From Planktothricoides raciborskii GIHE-MW2 (GTDB lineage Bacteria; Cyanobacteriota; Cyanobacteriia; Cyanobacteriales; Laspinemataceae), in contig NZ_CP159837.1 in NCBI RefSeq assembly GCF_040564635.1, positions 5,071,001-5,135,000 of the forward strand: a DNA stretch of 64,000 bases. The letters run 5' to 3'. Of this stretch, positions 41,238 to 50,175 are shown one piece after another. The notes under the pieces are model-generated. The model was not told the DNA's origin, ran no database searches, and worked only from the letters and a program-made list of their open reading frames with translations. The translations under genes and the position numbers were made by a program. Every line of letters starts with the position of its first letter. The first letter of the stretch is position 1.

Positions 41238-41893
41238 GCGCAAGAAACCAAAAAAAACCAGTTTCTGGCAAGGCGATCGCCCCCAAAACCTCACCAACAA
41301 GAAATCGGGTTTCTGGGATAAAAAGAAACCCGGTTTCTGGCTTCTCACCTGTTTCATATCATGTCCGCATAATCACTTAAAATAGAGAAACCCAGTAATA
41401 TCAAGTCCGTGTATTCGCTGATTATTCACGTAGGGGCGTTCTCGCATTCGCCCCTACTGTCCCGAACCGCTTCCTTCCTTCGGAGCATGCGCCCTTGGAG
41501 CGCTATATGCGGGAATCCATCTTAATGAGAGAGGATTGTTTTTATAACCGATCAACCGGACTTGATATCATATACCAATTTCCCATCAGTCGTAAGCAAA
41601 GGGCAATGCCTTGTCCCTAATCGAATCGCCTACTCACCCCGTCCCACCATTTCCCCATTCTGACCCCAAAATTATCATCGGATTCAAACTATTATGAATT
41701 GGCGGCCAAGGACTATTTTAAAAATAAAATACATAAAAGTTTTCCCATTAATAAAATTCATCATTTTAGGCAAATCGACACCGTAGCCGTTGCCTTGCTC
41801 ACCAACATACAGTAAAATATTGCTTGTAGTTTGTTGCCTCTTGCTTAATTAATTAACCTCTGTCTTTCAGCAAACTGAAAGAAACTAGAAATT
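41238..41893. other. Gap with repeats and the miaB leader
   Basis: Several arms of the gaaaccgggtttct element lie at 41242-41345. A shortened hairpin element (gtaggggcgttctcgcattcgcccctac) is at 41430-41458. The remaining 400 bases hold no gene. Close to the miaB start, ctttcagcaaactgaaag (41870-41887) forms a small perfect hairpin just upstream of the ATG and could affect translation. Confidence 0.6.
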
Positions 41894-43234
41894 ATGACTC
41901 AAACCCATCGCCGCTATCACATTACAACCTTCGGCTGTCAAATGAACAAAGCTGACTCCGAGCGCATGGCTGGTATCTTAGAAGATATGGGCCTAGAGTT
42001 CGTTGAAGACCCCAACCAAGCGGACTTAATTCTCTACAATACCTGTACGATTCGGGATAACGCCGAACAGAAAGTTTATTCTTATTTAGGCCGACAAGCC
42101 AAGCGCAAGCAAGAACAACCGGATTTAACCTTAATTGTGGCCGGTTGTGTCGCCCAACAGGAAGGGGAAGCGCTGATGCGTCGGGTGCCAGAATTAGACT
42201 TGGTAATGGGGCCGCAACACGCGAACCGGCTGCAAGATTTGCTGGAAGATGTGTTTGCGGGCAATCAGGTGGTGGCCACGGAACCAATTCACATTATGGA
42301 AGATATCACTAAACCTCGCCGGGATAGTCGGGTGACGGCTTGGGTAAATGTGATTTATGGCTGCAATGAACGCTGCACTTATTGTGTGGTGCCGTCAGTG
42401 CGTGGGGTGGAACAGTCCCGCACCCCAGAAGCGATTCGCGCTGAAATGGAGGAATTAGGCCGCCAAGGTTATAAAGAAGTGACATTATTGGGGCAAAATA
42501 TTGATGCTTACGGCAGAGATTTGCCGGGAACAAAACCCAATGGTTCTCATTTACATACCTTTACAGATTTGCTCTATTTTGTCCATGATGTGCCGGGAAT
42601 TGAGCGGATTAGATTTGCTACCAGTCACCCGCGTTATTTTACCGAACGGTTAATTCGGGCTTGTGCAGAGTTGCCGAAAGTTTGTGAACATTTTCACATT
42701 CCTTTTCAGTCGGGAGATAATGATGTTCTTAAGGCAATGGCGCGGGGTTATACTCACGAGAAATATCGCCAAATTATTGATAAGATTCGCTATTATATCC
42801 CCGATGCGGCGATTAGTGCGGATGCGATCGTCGGTTTTCCTGGGGAGACTGAGGAACAGTTTGAAAATACTCTGAAATTAGTCGAAGATATTGGCTTTGA
42901 CCAGTTAAATACTGCTGCCTATTCTCCCCGTCCAGGAACTCCCGCAGCCCTGTGGGAAAATCAATTAAGTGAAGAGGTGAAAAGCGATCGCCTCCAACGG
43001 TTGAATCACTTAGTGGGAACAAAAGCCGCAGAGCGATCGCAGCGATATATGGGACGCATTGAAGAAGTGCTCGTAGAAGACATAAATCCCAAACAACCCA
43101 CTCAAGTCATGGGACGGACTCGTAGCAACCGGCTGACATTTTTTGACGGCGATATCAATCAACTCAAAGGTCATTTAATTAAAGTAAAAATTACGGAAGT
43201 GCGTCCCTTTAGTTTAACGGGTCAGCCAATTTAA
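41894..43234 (+). CDS. miaB: tRNA-2-methylthio-N6-dimethylallyladenosine synthase
   Basis: A 446-aa methylthiotransferase that adds a methylthio group to i6A37 of tRNAs. The N-terminal UPF0004 domain has [11 protein letters not shown] and the second and third cluster cysteines ([17 protein letters not shown]). The radical-SAM motif is [11 protein letters not shown], followed by [14 protein letters not shown] and a C-terminal TRAM domain ([14 protein letters not shown]). All six cluster cysteines are present. Start ATG 41894. Followed by an inverted repeat array that may terminate it. Confidence 0.97.
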   Translation: MTQTHRRYHITTFGCQMNKADSERMAGILEDMGLEFVEDPNQADLILYNTCTIRDNAEQKVYSYLGRQAKRKQEQPDLTLIVAGCVAQQEGEALMRRVPELDLVMGPQHANRLQDLLEDVFAGNQVVATEPIHIMEDITKPRRDSRVTAWVNVIYGCNERCTYCVVPSVRGVEQSRTPEAIRAEMEELGRQGYKEVTLLGQNIDAYGRDLPGTKPNGSHLHTFTDLLYFVHDVPGIERIRFATSHPRYFTERLIRACAELPKVCEHFHIPFQSGDNDVLKAMARGYTHEKYRQIIDKIRYYIPDAAISADAIVGFPGETEEQFENTLKLVEDIGFDQLNTAAYSPRPGTPAALWENQLSEEVKSDRLQRLNHLVGTKAAERSQRYMGRIEEVLVEDINPKQPTQVMGRTRSNRLTFFDGDINQLKGHLIKVKITEVRPFSLTGQPI

Positions 43235-43354
43235 TTTTGTTAGTTGTTAGTTGTTAGTCGTTAGTCGTTAGTTGTTAGTTGTTAGTTGTTTGTTACTGGT
43301 TTTGCTATATAACTACCAACGAGCAACCAACAACTAACAACTAACAACTAATAA
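43235..43354. repeat. Inverted arrays of ttagttgttag / caactaacaac
   Basis: Tandem gttagttgttagtcgttag units (43242-43292) face tandem caaccaacaactaacaactaa units (43324-43353) across a 30-nt middle. The transcript of either neighbour can fold into a long stem. Convergent genes on both sides suggest a shared terminator role. Confidence 0.75.
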
Positions 43355-44161
43355 CTATTCACTACAATATTCTGCGGTATTTTGCACCGATTTAATCGTC
43401 ACTTCAGCCCCTTGTTTGACAATAAATTCACTAGCACCCACCTCGCTATCAACGCGACCCCAATCATAAGTATAGCCTAATCTTGTCCAAGGAAAACCAT
43501 TTTCCTTATAAGAGGATGACATCAGATTTTCTATCCATTGTTTATGTTCTGGATCTACGGTTTCCGTAAACCCCAAATTACATTGGGTATCATCAATTTC
43601 TGGGTCGGGACAAGGGCGAAACATATCCGCAGGTTTTACCCACATTTCTACAAACTTAGTTTTACCATTATTTGCCGGTAAGCCTAAATATTGTTCTAAT
43701 CTCAGGGTTAAATCACTGGGTGACATATTTAACTCTTGACAAAATTGCTGGACTTGGGGAACTGCCGTGACCCAAATTTCCCGGCTTAAAGTCATCGATG
43801 AATCGACTTTATTATCATAGCCATCCCATGATGTCCATGTAAGCACCAGAATTTTTTCTTCTTCTTCCTTAGCTTTCTTAACTAGCTTCGTATTTTCCGC
43901 TGATATCGGCCATAAATCTGTCAAAACTTCTGTTTTTTCCGCATTTTTGGCATCTTGAATTGCTTTTGAATAAGAACGTTTTAAAATAGTGTCAAATAAC
44001 TCAGAATTTTTTTCCGCAGCGGCTTGTCTTTCCTGATTTTTATCATGTAAAACTTGCTCCTTGGGAGTAATCGGTTTGTTGCTTCCCAGCAAATATCCGA
44101 GCCAAAAGCTGAATAATATCCCCATAATTATTAAAAGCTGAATCGGTAACTTTTTATTCAT
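43355..44161 (-). CDS. hypothetical membrane-anchored protein (268 aa)
   Basis: I do not recognise the family. The N-terminal span IQLLIIMGILFSFWLGYLLG (residues 7-26) anchors a soluble domain of about 240 residues. That domain has a helical charged part (KEQVLHDKNQERQAAAEKNSE), a region with WTSWDGYDNKVDSS, and three to four Cys (FCQE, RPCPD, TQCNLGF, EYCSE). The Cys pattern suggests disulphides in the periplasm. Frame and start (ATG 44161) are clean. Monocistronic. Confidence 0.7.
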   Translation of the reverse strand: MNKKLPIQLLIIMGILFSFWLGYLLGSNKPITPKEQVLHDKNQERQAAAEKNSELFDTILKRSYSKAIQDAKNAEKTEVLTDLWPISAENTKLVKKAKEEEEKILVLTWTSWDGYDNKVDSSMTLSREIWVTAVPQVQQFCQELNMSPSDLTLRLEQYLGLPANNGKTKFVEMWVKPADMFRPCPDPEIDDTQCNLGFTETVDPEHKQWIENLMSSSYKENGFPWTRLGYTYDWGRVDSEVGASEFIVKQGAEVTIKSVQNTAEYCSE

Positions 44162-44251
44162 ATATTTGTCCAGGTGAATTAAGTAGTAAATTTTCTTTGT
44201 TTGGTGTTGATGTGTAAGGGTTAAGATTAGGGGTGATGCTATAAGCGATCG

Positions 44252-44785
44252 CTACAATTGTTGTACGAGTTGCTTTTGATACTCTTCTTCCGTCATCAAA
44301 TCCCGCGTAGTTTCTACTCGGTCTATAAATAGCATTCCCTCAAGATGATCGAACTCATGTTGAAAAATTCTGGCCACAAATCCGGTTAATTCTTGTTTTT
44401 GTGGTTGGCCGTATTGGTCAATGTATGCGATTTCAGTGGTTTGATATCTGGGGACTAAGCCGCGAATTCCCGGAATACTCAAACAGCCTTCCCAACCTTT
44501 GACAATTTCAGCAGAATGGTCAATGATTTGAGGATTAATCATGGGCGTGGGTTCCATCAGCGGGGCGCTGGGATAACGCAGGGTAGGCCGCGATGCTACA
44601 ATGATAATGCGGTGGGATTCAGACACTTGTGGTGCGGCGATTCCGACACCATTGGCGGGGGTCATCGTGGCAATTAAATCATCAATTAAATTTTGAATTT
44701 TGGCATCGTTAATTTGATTAATCGGTTGGGCAATTTGCCGCAAAATGGGATTACCTAATTGGGCGATAGTCAGCACTTGAGTCAT
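44252..44785 (-). CDS. def: peptide deformylase
   Basis: A 177-aa peptide deformylase from ATG 44785 (MTQVLTIAQLGNP); a longer in-frame start would only add repeat-coded residues. It removes the formyl group from new proteins. The three motifs are present: GVGIAAPQV, EGCLSIPG (metal Cys) and FQHEFDHLEGML (HExxH). The upstream 400 bp are repeats. Stop at 44252; the tail YQKQLVQQL is typical. Confidence 0.95.
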   Translation of the reverse strand: MTQVLTIAQLGNPILRQIAQPINQINDAKIQNLIDDLIATMTPANGVGIAAPQVSESHRIIIVASRPTLRYPSAPLMEPTPMINPQIIDHSAEIVKGWEGCLSIPGIRGLVPRYQTTEIAYIDQYGQPQKQELTGFVARIFQHEFDHLEGMLFIDRVETTRDLMTEEEYQKQLVQQL

Positions 44786-45187
44786 AAGCTTGGTTGTTGG
44801 TTGGTTGTTGTTGGTTGTTGGTTGGTTGGGGAACGGGGAACAGTTAAAAGTGAAAAGTCGTAGGGGCTTTCTGGCCATTCGCCCGTACAAGTGAAAAGTC
44901 GTAGGGGCTTTCTGGCCATTCGCCCGTACAAGTGAAAAGTCGTAGGGGCTTTCTGGCCATTCGCCCGTACAAAAGAAGTATCACTATTCACTATTCACTA
45001 TTCACTATTCACTATTCCCTATTCCCTATTCCCTATTCCCTGTTCCCTGTTCCCTGTTCCCTGTTCCCTGTTCACTATTCACTCTCTCCTGAAACTCCTC
45101 TGCCCCTCATCCCCTCATCTCCTCTGCTCCTCTGCCCCTCCGCTCCCCCGCACAAGAGATCCCCTACACCCTACACCCCACAGGGGC
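44786..45187. repeat. Tandem repeat block upstream of def
   Basis: Three 41-bp copies containing gtgaaaagtcgtaggggctttctggccattcgcccgtacaa lie at 44849-44971. They are followed by 9-bp cactattcacta units (44988-45020), ttccctattccctgttccct units (45020-45080) and cctctgcccctc units (45100-45140). Open frames across it are repeat translations. The def promoter must be embedded in the left end. Confidence 0.85.
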
Positions 45188-46438
45188 TTAATTGCTTTCC
45201 GAAGGAAGATTTCCGGGGGCAACATCTAGAGTGATGGTTTTGCCGTTGCGGTTGATTTCAATGGTTAATAAATCTCCTACTTCCGTTTGTTGAACAATTT
45301 CTTGGACGGTTTCTGATTTGGTGATTTCGCGATCGCCGATTTTTTGAATCACATCGCCGAGACGCATTCCGGCAGCGGCAGCGGGGGAATTGGGTACTAC
45401 GCGCATGATTAAGACTCCTTGATCCACGGCGATCGCCATGTCACTGCTAGAATCTTGGTTGATATCTTCCTTGAGTTCCTTATTTAGGGTCATCATTTCA
45501 ATTCCCAAAAACGGATGCTGGGCTTGACCCGTAGCAATAATTTGTTGGGCAATTTTCCGCGCTGCATTAATGGGAATAGCAAAACCCAGCCCTTGGGCTC
45601 CACTAATAATGGCCGTATTCATGCCAATCACTTGCCCTTGGGCATCAAGTAATGGGCCGCCAGAGTTGCCCGGATTAATCGCCGCATCGGTTTGAATAAA
45701 GCCGACGCGCTTATCTGGGACTCCCACTTCCCGACTCGATCGCCCGATCGCACTAATAATTCCGGCGGTTACAGTGTTATCCAGACCCAGAGGATTGCCG
45801 ATCGCGATCGCCCATTCTCCGGGGTGCAAATGTTCCGAATCCCCCAAAGTCACCTTTGGCAAGTTAGTCTCTTCAATTTTCACCACCGCCACATCCGTCA
45901 CCGCATCTTGCCCCAGGACTTTTCCATCAAAAATGCGGCCATCTTTGAGAATCACCTGCACCGTATCGGTGCCATTCACCACATGGGCATTAGTGAGAAT
46001 TTGGCCATCATCACTAATAATAAAACCAGAGCCAGTACCCCGCTCAACTCGCTCTTGAGGTTCCGTAGGTATCCCAAAAAACCGACCAAAAAACGGATCG
46101 TTAAATGGTGCCGGGACTTGACTGCTGACCGTTCGCGCTGCATTAATTCGCACCACCGCCGCACCCACCCGATCCACTGCTTGCACAATAAAATTGGGTT
46201 CTATCGGATTAGCCAATAAATTTCCCTGTTCTGAGGATTCAGTTCTAGTGGATAAAGAAAACGGACGATTTGTTTCGGGAATCGTGGTTTCCTTGGATTC
46301 CCAGAAAAACCGGGAACTGGATAACGTTTGGTGAACCCCAAAACCCCCTCCTAACCCCATCAACAGCAGCAGGAGATATAGTGCTGATTGTTTCCACGAA
46401 AATTTGCCCCACAAGTTACGTTTTCCCGAACTATCCAT
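45188..46438 (-). CDS. HtrA/DegQ-type serine protease (HhoA/HhoB/HtrA group)
   Basis: About 416 aa from ATG 46438 (MDSSGKRNLWG); in-frame codons further upstream lack a normal start context. The N-terminal span QSALYLLLLLMGLGGGF exports or anchors it. The trypsin-like domain has the catalytic triad in LTNAHVVNG (His), DAVTDVAVVKI (Asp) and INPGNSGGPLLD (Ser). One PDZ domain follows (VLIMRVVPNSPAAAAGMRLGDVI). It degrades or refolds damaged proteins in the periplasm or thylakoid lumen. Monocistronic; I cannot choose among the three cyanobacterial paralogues. Confidence 0.93.
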   Translation of the reverse strand: MDSSGKRNLWGKFSWKQSALYLLLLLMGLGGGFGVHQTLSSSRFFWESKETTIPETNRPFSLSTRTESSEQGNLLANPIEPNFIVQAVDRVGAAVVRINAARTVSSQVPAPFNDPFFGRFFGIPTEPQERVERGTGSGFIISDDGQILTNAHVVNGTDTVQVILKDGRIFDGKVLGQDAVTDVAVVKIEETNLPKVTLGDSEHLHPGEWAIAIGNPLGLDNTVTAGIISAIGRSSREVGVPDKRVGFIQTDAAINPGNSGGPLLDAQGQVIGMNTAIISGAQGLGFAIPINAARKIAQQIIATGQAQHPFLGIEMMTLNKELKEDINQDSSSDMAIAVDQGVLIMRVVPNSPAAAAGMRLGDVIQKIGDREITKSETVQEIVQQTEVGDLLTIEINRNGKTITLDVAPGNLPSESN

Positions 46439-46971
46439 GAAAATCCTAGCCAAATTTAAACAAAGGTGGTTTACTATTCGCCCCCAGACAATTTGATTTG
46501 CATCAGCGATCGCCATTCTCAATTAAGTTTACCGAACAAGCCGCCCTCCGCCTCTTCTCTGAGCCTAATTGTCTGAGCCTAATTGTTTTAGGCCGATTCA
46601 GAGCAAATTTGTAAAACTAGATTTCAATTATATAGTAGAAAAAATTTATACTTAAGTATGAGGGGGCAGATACCTAAGAGTGTTGCTAAGTCAGGATTAC
46701 CTGATGAAACCGCTGAAAAATCAATGATGGCAAGTCCCCGGATAGATTAGAGCCATCTAATTGCCTTTGTGGGCTTTTGGTTATAGCCACTGCGATCGCC
46801 CCTGCCTTGATACTGATTTGTCACCCAGGGCATCCAGTCAGAATCCAGATCCGCTTGGGGTGCCAGCCCATTCGCTCATATTCATCTATCAGCGAGATTT
46901 TGTGTGGGGGATAAAATAATCCTTGAAGACTTGGATACTTGTCTTCTGTAATCTTAATTTTACGATATCGA
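46439..46971. other. Gap of 533 bp, no recognised gene
   Basis: The stretch holds no frame with family resemblance. Positions 46523-46600 have tctgagcctaattg twice. 46660-46745 is GC-richer (cctaagagtgttgctaagtcagg...) and could hold an unrecognised RNA, but I see no terminator with a T run. Otherwise nothing. Confidence 0.35.
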
Positions 46972-47544
46972 TTATTTCCAGACTTCTGTCAAGTCTAAAA
47001 TAAAACCAGGTAAAACTTCCGCTCCTGACACACTATTCGGACAATCCAATACTTTCACCGCTTGATTGGGTTGATAAACTTCCACTTTTTTATGTTTGCG
47101 GTCAATCAAAAACCCTAAACGAGTTCCATTATCCAAATATTCTTGCATTTTCTCTTGCGGTGGCTTTAAATTATCAGCCGCAGAACGTAATTCCAGCACA
47201 AAATCGGGACATAAAGGGGCAAAACCTTCTTGTTGTTCTGCGGTTAGACTGTCCCATCTTTCCTGACTAACCCACGCAGCATCAGGAAAGCGATTTGCCC
47301 CATTTGGGAGATGAAATCCTGTGGAAGAATTAAACGCTTGACCTAATTTAGTTTGGCGATTCCACAGCCAAAGCTGTCCTTCAATATCTAAATTAAGATT
47401 GCCTGTAATACTTCCTGTTGGGGGCATAATCATCAGTTCTCCAGTCGCGGTTCTTTCTAACCGTAAATCTCGGTTAACTCTGGCTAATTGCTCAAATTGT
47501 TCTTGGGTTAATTGGAATTGATGGGGAATTCTTAAAGTAGCCAT
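46972..47544 (-). CDS. Uma2-family endonuclease (DUF820)
   Basis: A 190-aa Uma2 protein closely related to the one at 17394: LTQEQFEQLARVNRDLRLERT, GELMIMPPTGS, FNSSTGFHLPNG, FPDAAWVS, PDFVLELRSAADNL, MQEYLDNGTRLGFLIDRK and VLPGFILDL. The acidic core (PDAAW and PDFVLE) is intact. Start ATG 47544, preceded by short aatataaaat repeats (47575-47625). Monocistronic. Confidence 0.9.
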   Translation of the reverse strand: MATLRIPHQFQLTQEQFEQLARVNRDLRLERTATGELMIMPPTGSITGNLNLDIEGQLWLWNRQTKLGQAFNSSTGFHLPNGANRFPDAAWVSQERWDSLTAEQQEGFAPLCPDFVLELRSAADNLKPPQEKMQEYLDNGTRLGFLIDRKHKKVEVYQPNQAVKVLDCPNSVSGAEVLPGFILDLTEVWK

Positions 47545-47714
47545 ATTAGGAAGGATAAGAGAGAAAAGAGGGAATAGGGAATATAAAATAATAGGGAATA
47601 TAAAATAGGGAATATAAAATAAAAAATTAAGTGATGATTATTTAACTGTTATAGGTAATTTGGCATTAGTAAATCAACCTTATTAATGCAAAATTACCTA
47701 CAGATAGATCGAGG

Positions 47715-48179
47715 TTAATCTATCTTTTTCTCATGTTTGACGGAAATTACCGTATGGACATTACCACGGGGATTAAAATCGCCTTTGATGGTAATTTCTA
47801 ACGGGTCACAAGCATCGACAAAATCATCGAGAATTTGATTGACGGATTCTTCGTGAGAAATATAGCGATCGCGGTATTGATTGATATACAACTTAATTGC
47901 CTTCAGTTCTACCACCTTTTGATCGGGAATGTAAGTAATATAAATAGTGGCAAAATCTGGATATCCTGAAAAAGGACATTTACAAGTAAACTCTGGTAAA
48001 GTTACTTGAATTTCATATCTTCGACCCACGCGAGGATTGGGGAAAGTAATCAATTGTCCTTCAAGAATCTCTCGTTCCCCGTACTTCATCTGGGGGTTGA
48101 AAAAATTTGCTTGACTCTCACCATTTTGAGATTGTGCTACTAACTCAGTTTCCATTTGCGAATGACTAATGCTCATCAA
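47715..48179 (-). CDS. queF: NADPH-dependent 7-cyano-7-deazaguanine reductase
   Basis: A 154-aa single-domain QueF of the YkvM type, which reduces preQ0 to preQ1 in queuosine synthesis. The catalytic Cys is in FTCKCPFSGYPDFA, with the proton-donor Asp in PDFA. The QueF signature follows (VVELKAIKLYINQYRD), then DDFVDACDPLEITIKGDFNPRG. The first ~35 residues are a low-conservation tail. Start ATG 48179. I searched the 70 bases upstream for a preQ1 riboswitch and saw none. Confidence 0.95.
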   Translation of the reverse strand: MMSISHSQMETELVAQSQNGESQANFFNPQMKYGEREILEGQLITFPNPRVGRRYEIQVTLPEFTCKCPFSGYPDFATIYITYIPDQKVVELKAIKLYINQYRDRYISHEESVNQILDDFVDACDPLEITIKGDFNPRGNVHTVISVKHEKKID

Positions 48180-48578
48180 TAACTCACCAATAAATGCTAC
48201 ATAATAGACAAAAGTGCCAACTTTCTTCGTTTATACCTGAGTATATACCTGAGTATATACCTGAGTAAAATTGGGGCAGGCATCGCCCTGAGAAATTGGC
48301 CTAACCATCCCGGTGCGTCACAGGTGCCACAACAAAACCGCATCAAAACGGCATTTTGTGGCAATTGCTTGACGAATCAGCCCTAGGATTGCTCTAATCG
48401 GAGACAAGAACGGACTCAGGGGGTATCGGTGACATCCTTAACACCAGTAATCTATCGTAATACTTCCATCTGCCATCTGGAGAAATAACCAGGTTACAAT
48501 GGGGTACAGGAGGTCAGCAACTATAAAATTGACCCCTCAAATTTGGCTTTAATTCTGTCCTTAAACATACTCAGTCCT
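48180..48578. other. Divergent intergenic region with tatacctgag repeats
   Basis: Three to four tandem copies of tatacctgag (48232-48268) lie about 55 bp upstream of queF. The remaining 300 bp contain gccacaac...ttttgtggcaattg (about 48330-48366), a loose inverted repeat. No gene is visible. Promoters of both divergent genes must lie here. Confidence 0.5.
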
Positions 48579-49208
48579 ATGAAAAATGCTACTATTCCGG
48601 CTAACTCTACGCCACCAACCACTCAAACCTACTCTCCTTCTGTACCCATTTCTCTATATCGAGAAGTGATGGCAGAGTTGCAAACCACCCAAGCCCATTT
48701 AAACGCCCTGAAGCAAGAAAATCGCGAGTTAAACCAGGAAAATCAGCAACTCCGCCAAGAAATTGAAAATATTATTAATTCGGTGATGCATTTGCAGCAG
48801 GTGACAGGCATTTCTCCTCAAAGCATCAGTGCCAGTTTTGCGACTGCCACTTCAATGCCCCCAAGCATTTCTCCTGCTACCCCCCCAGAAGGCGATCGCC
48901 TCCCGTCGGCGGCTACCAACCCCATGAAAGCCAATATGAGCGCCAATAGTGCAGCGGCTGCCGTTGCTTCCTCGGCAATTCCCTTTGTCTCTCCATTTGC
49001 CACAGGTCAACCGGGCGGACTCAGCGATCGCCCAGAAGCCTTATTTACCGAACAGCCAGAACCCCGTCCGCGCCGAGTTGCCCGTTCCCCCAAGTCTTCA
49101 GAAGTCGGTGGACTGTGGCTATTTGTCTGCATCTTCTTGATTGTGGTTTCTGCGTTTGGGGTTGGCTTCTTCCTGATCCGCCCACTCATGCAACCGAATC
49201 AAGAGTGA
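48579..49208 (+). CDS. coiled-coil protein with C-terminal membrane anchor
   Basis: About 209 aa from ATG 48579 (MKNATIPANST). Residues about 30-85 form a coiled coil (AELQTTQAHLNALKQENREL...). The middle is Pro/Ser/Ala-rich and disordered. The C-terminus has one span (LWLFVCIFLIVVSAFGVGFFLI). It resembles cyanobacterial tail-anchored proteins of unknown function; I do not recognise a named family. A TTG at 48543 would add 12 residues. No partner gene is obvious. Confidence 0.65.
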   Translation: MKNATIPANSTPPTTQTYSPSVPISLYREVMAELQTTQAHLNALKQENRELNQENQQLRQEIENIINSVMHLQQVTGISPQSISASFATATSMPPSISPATPPEGDRLPSAATNPMKANMSANSAAAAVASSAIPFVSPFATGQPGGLSDRPEALFTEQPEPRPRRVARSPKSSEVGGLWLFVCIFLIVVSAFGVGFFLIRPLMQPNQE

Positions 49209-49517
49209 TTTGTGATTGGTCAAAAGGCTATTTGTTTGCCTCCGTCTGTACGGGGGCTGACCGTTGTTGGTTATTAGTTATTAATTATTAATTATTAATT
49301 ATTAATTATTAATTATTAGTTCTTAGTTATTAGTTCTTACTGTTCGCCAACAACCAACAAAGAATCCCTACCCAACAACCAACAACCAACAAAGAATCCC
49401 TACCCAACAACCAACAACCAACAAAGAATCCCTACCCAAAGAATCCCTACCCAAAGAATCCCTACCCAAAGAATCCCTACCCAACAATCAACAACAATCA
49501 ACAACAATCAACAACAA
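49209..49517. repeat. Tandem low-complexity repeats
   Basis: ttaattattaattatt units (49272-49318), ttagttcttagttatt units, then alternating caacaaccaac and aaagaatccctaccc units (49350-49490), the latter six or more times. Complementary to the ttggttg family elsewhere. No gene. Confidence 0.85.
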
Positions 49518-49904
49518 TCATTTCATAATTGGACTACCATGATGATGGATCAAATACCATTTGCCCCCCATATATTCAAAAATATTAGTGGCCATAGATT
49601 GGGCTGCTAATTTCCGGCCTCGCACCACCTGAAATAAATTTTCAATCAGGACGATATAACCGAAATTTCCATTGAGTTCTACACTAATAATCTCGGTTTC
49701 AATTTCCAGATAATTGGTATTTTTAAATATTTGTGCCCAAGAGTTGCGAATATTCTCCCAACCTCGCAGGGCATTCCTCCCTGGGTGAATGCAAATCGTA
49801 GTTGCCCCGTGGGAGCAAATTTCCGCAAGAGTTTCCAGATTCTTTTTCTCAAAACACCGATAAAATGCCTCGTTTGCCGCCAAAAGTTCTTGCTGGTTAC
49901 TCAT
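49518..49904 (-). CDS. NTF2/SnoaL-like domain protein
   Basis: A 128-aa small alpha+beta barrel protein: LLAANEAFYRCFEKKNLETLAEICS, IHPGRNALRGWENIRNSWAQIF, and SMATNIFEYMGGKWYLIHHHGSPIM. This is the SnoaL-3/NTF2-like pattern (W..I..HHxS at the end). Such proteins bind or convert small hydrophobic ligands; no specific reaction can be assigned. Start ATG 49904, clean frame. Its 3' end runs into repeats. Confidence 0.85.
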   Translation of the reverse strand: MSNQQELLAANEAFYRCFEKKNLETLAEICSHGATTICIHPGRNALRGWENIRNSWAQIFKNTNYLEIETEIISVELNGNFGYIVLIENLFQVVRGRKLAAQSMATNIFEYMGGKWYLIHHHGSPIMK

Positions 49905-50029
49905 AGTTAACTCTCCATAAGGACTGACGCTGATACATGAGAAGGAGCCATCAATGCCCGATAAATTGATTCATTGCTCAATTGCCCTTCAATTGCCGTT
50001 CACTTATCTAGGCTCGCGAAATTTGGTTT

Positions 50030-50118
50030 ATAATCATCAGATATAATCATCAGATATAATCATCAGATATAATCATCAGATATAATCACCAGATATAATC
50101 ACCAGATATAATCATCAT
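50030..50118. repeat. Seven tandem 13-bp units containing TATAAT
   Basis: The unit atataatca(t/c)cag is repeated about seven times without a break. Each copy contains TATAAT, the consensus -10 hexamer. The array ends about 58 bp upstream of the M32 carboxypeptidase start at 50176. No -35 partner is evident at regular spacing. Confidence 0.9.
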
Positions 50119-50175
50119 ATCTTGGCTGTGTAATTGTCGCCAAATCAAGCCCTAGCTGTTCACGTCTTTCCGTTT

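Noticed and set aside
44932..45234. 100-residue plus-strand frame
   Set aside because: Translation of tattcacta and ttccctgt repeats.
46660..46745. Possible structured RNA
   Set aside because: GC shift and some pairing, but no terminator or known RNA motif; too weak to list as an RNA gene.
48180..48260. preQ1 riboswitch before queF
   Set aside because: No aptamer-like stem with the A-rich tail is visible between the tatacctgag repeats and the start codon.
50030..50118. Possible CRISPR or origin iterons
   Set aside because: Units are directly adjacent without spacers, and there is no replication or cas gene near. A promoter-like reading is more plausible.
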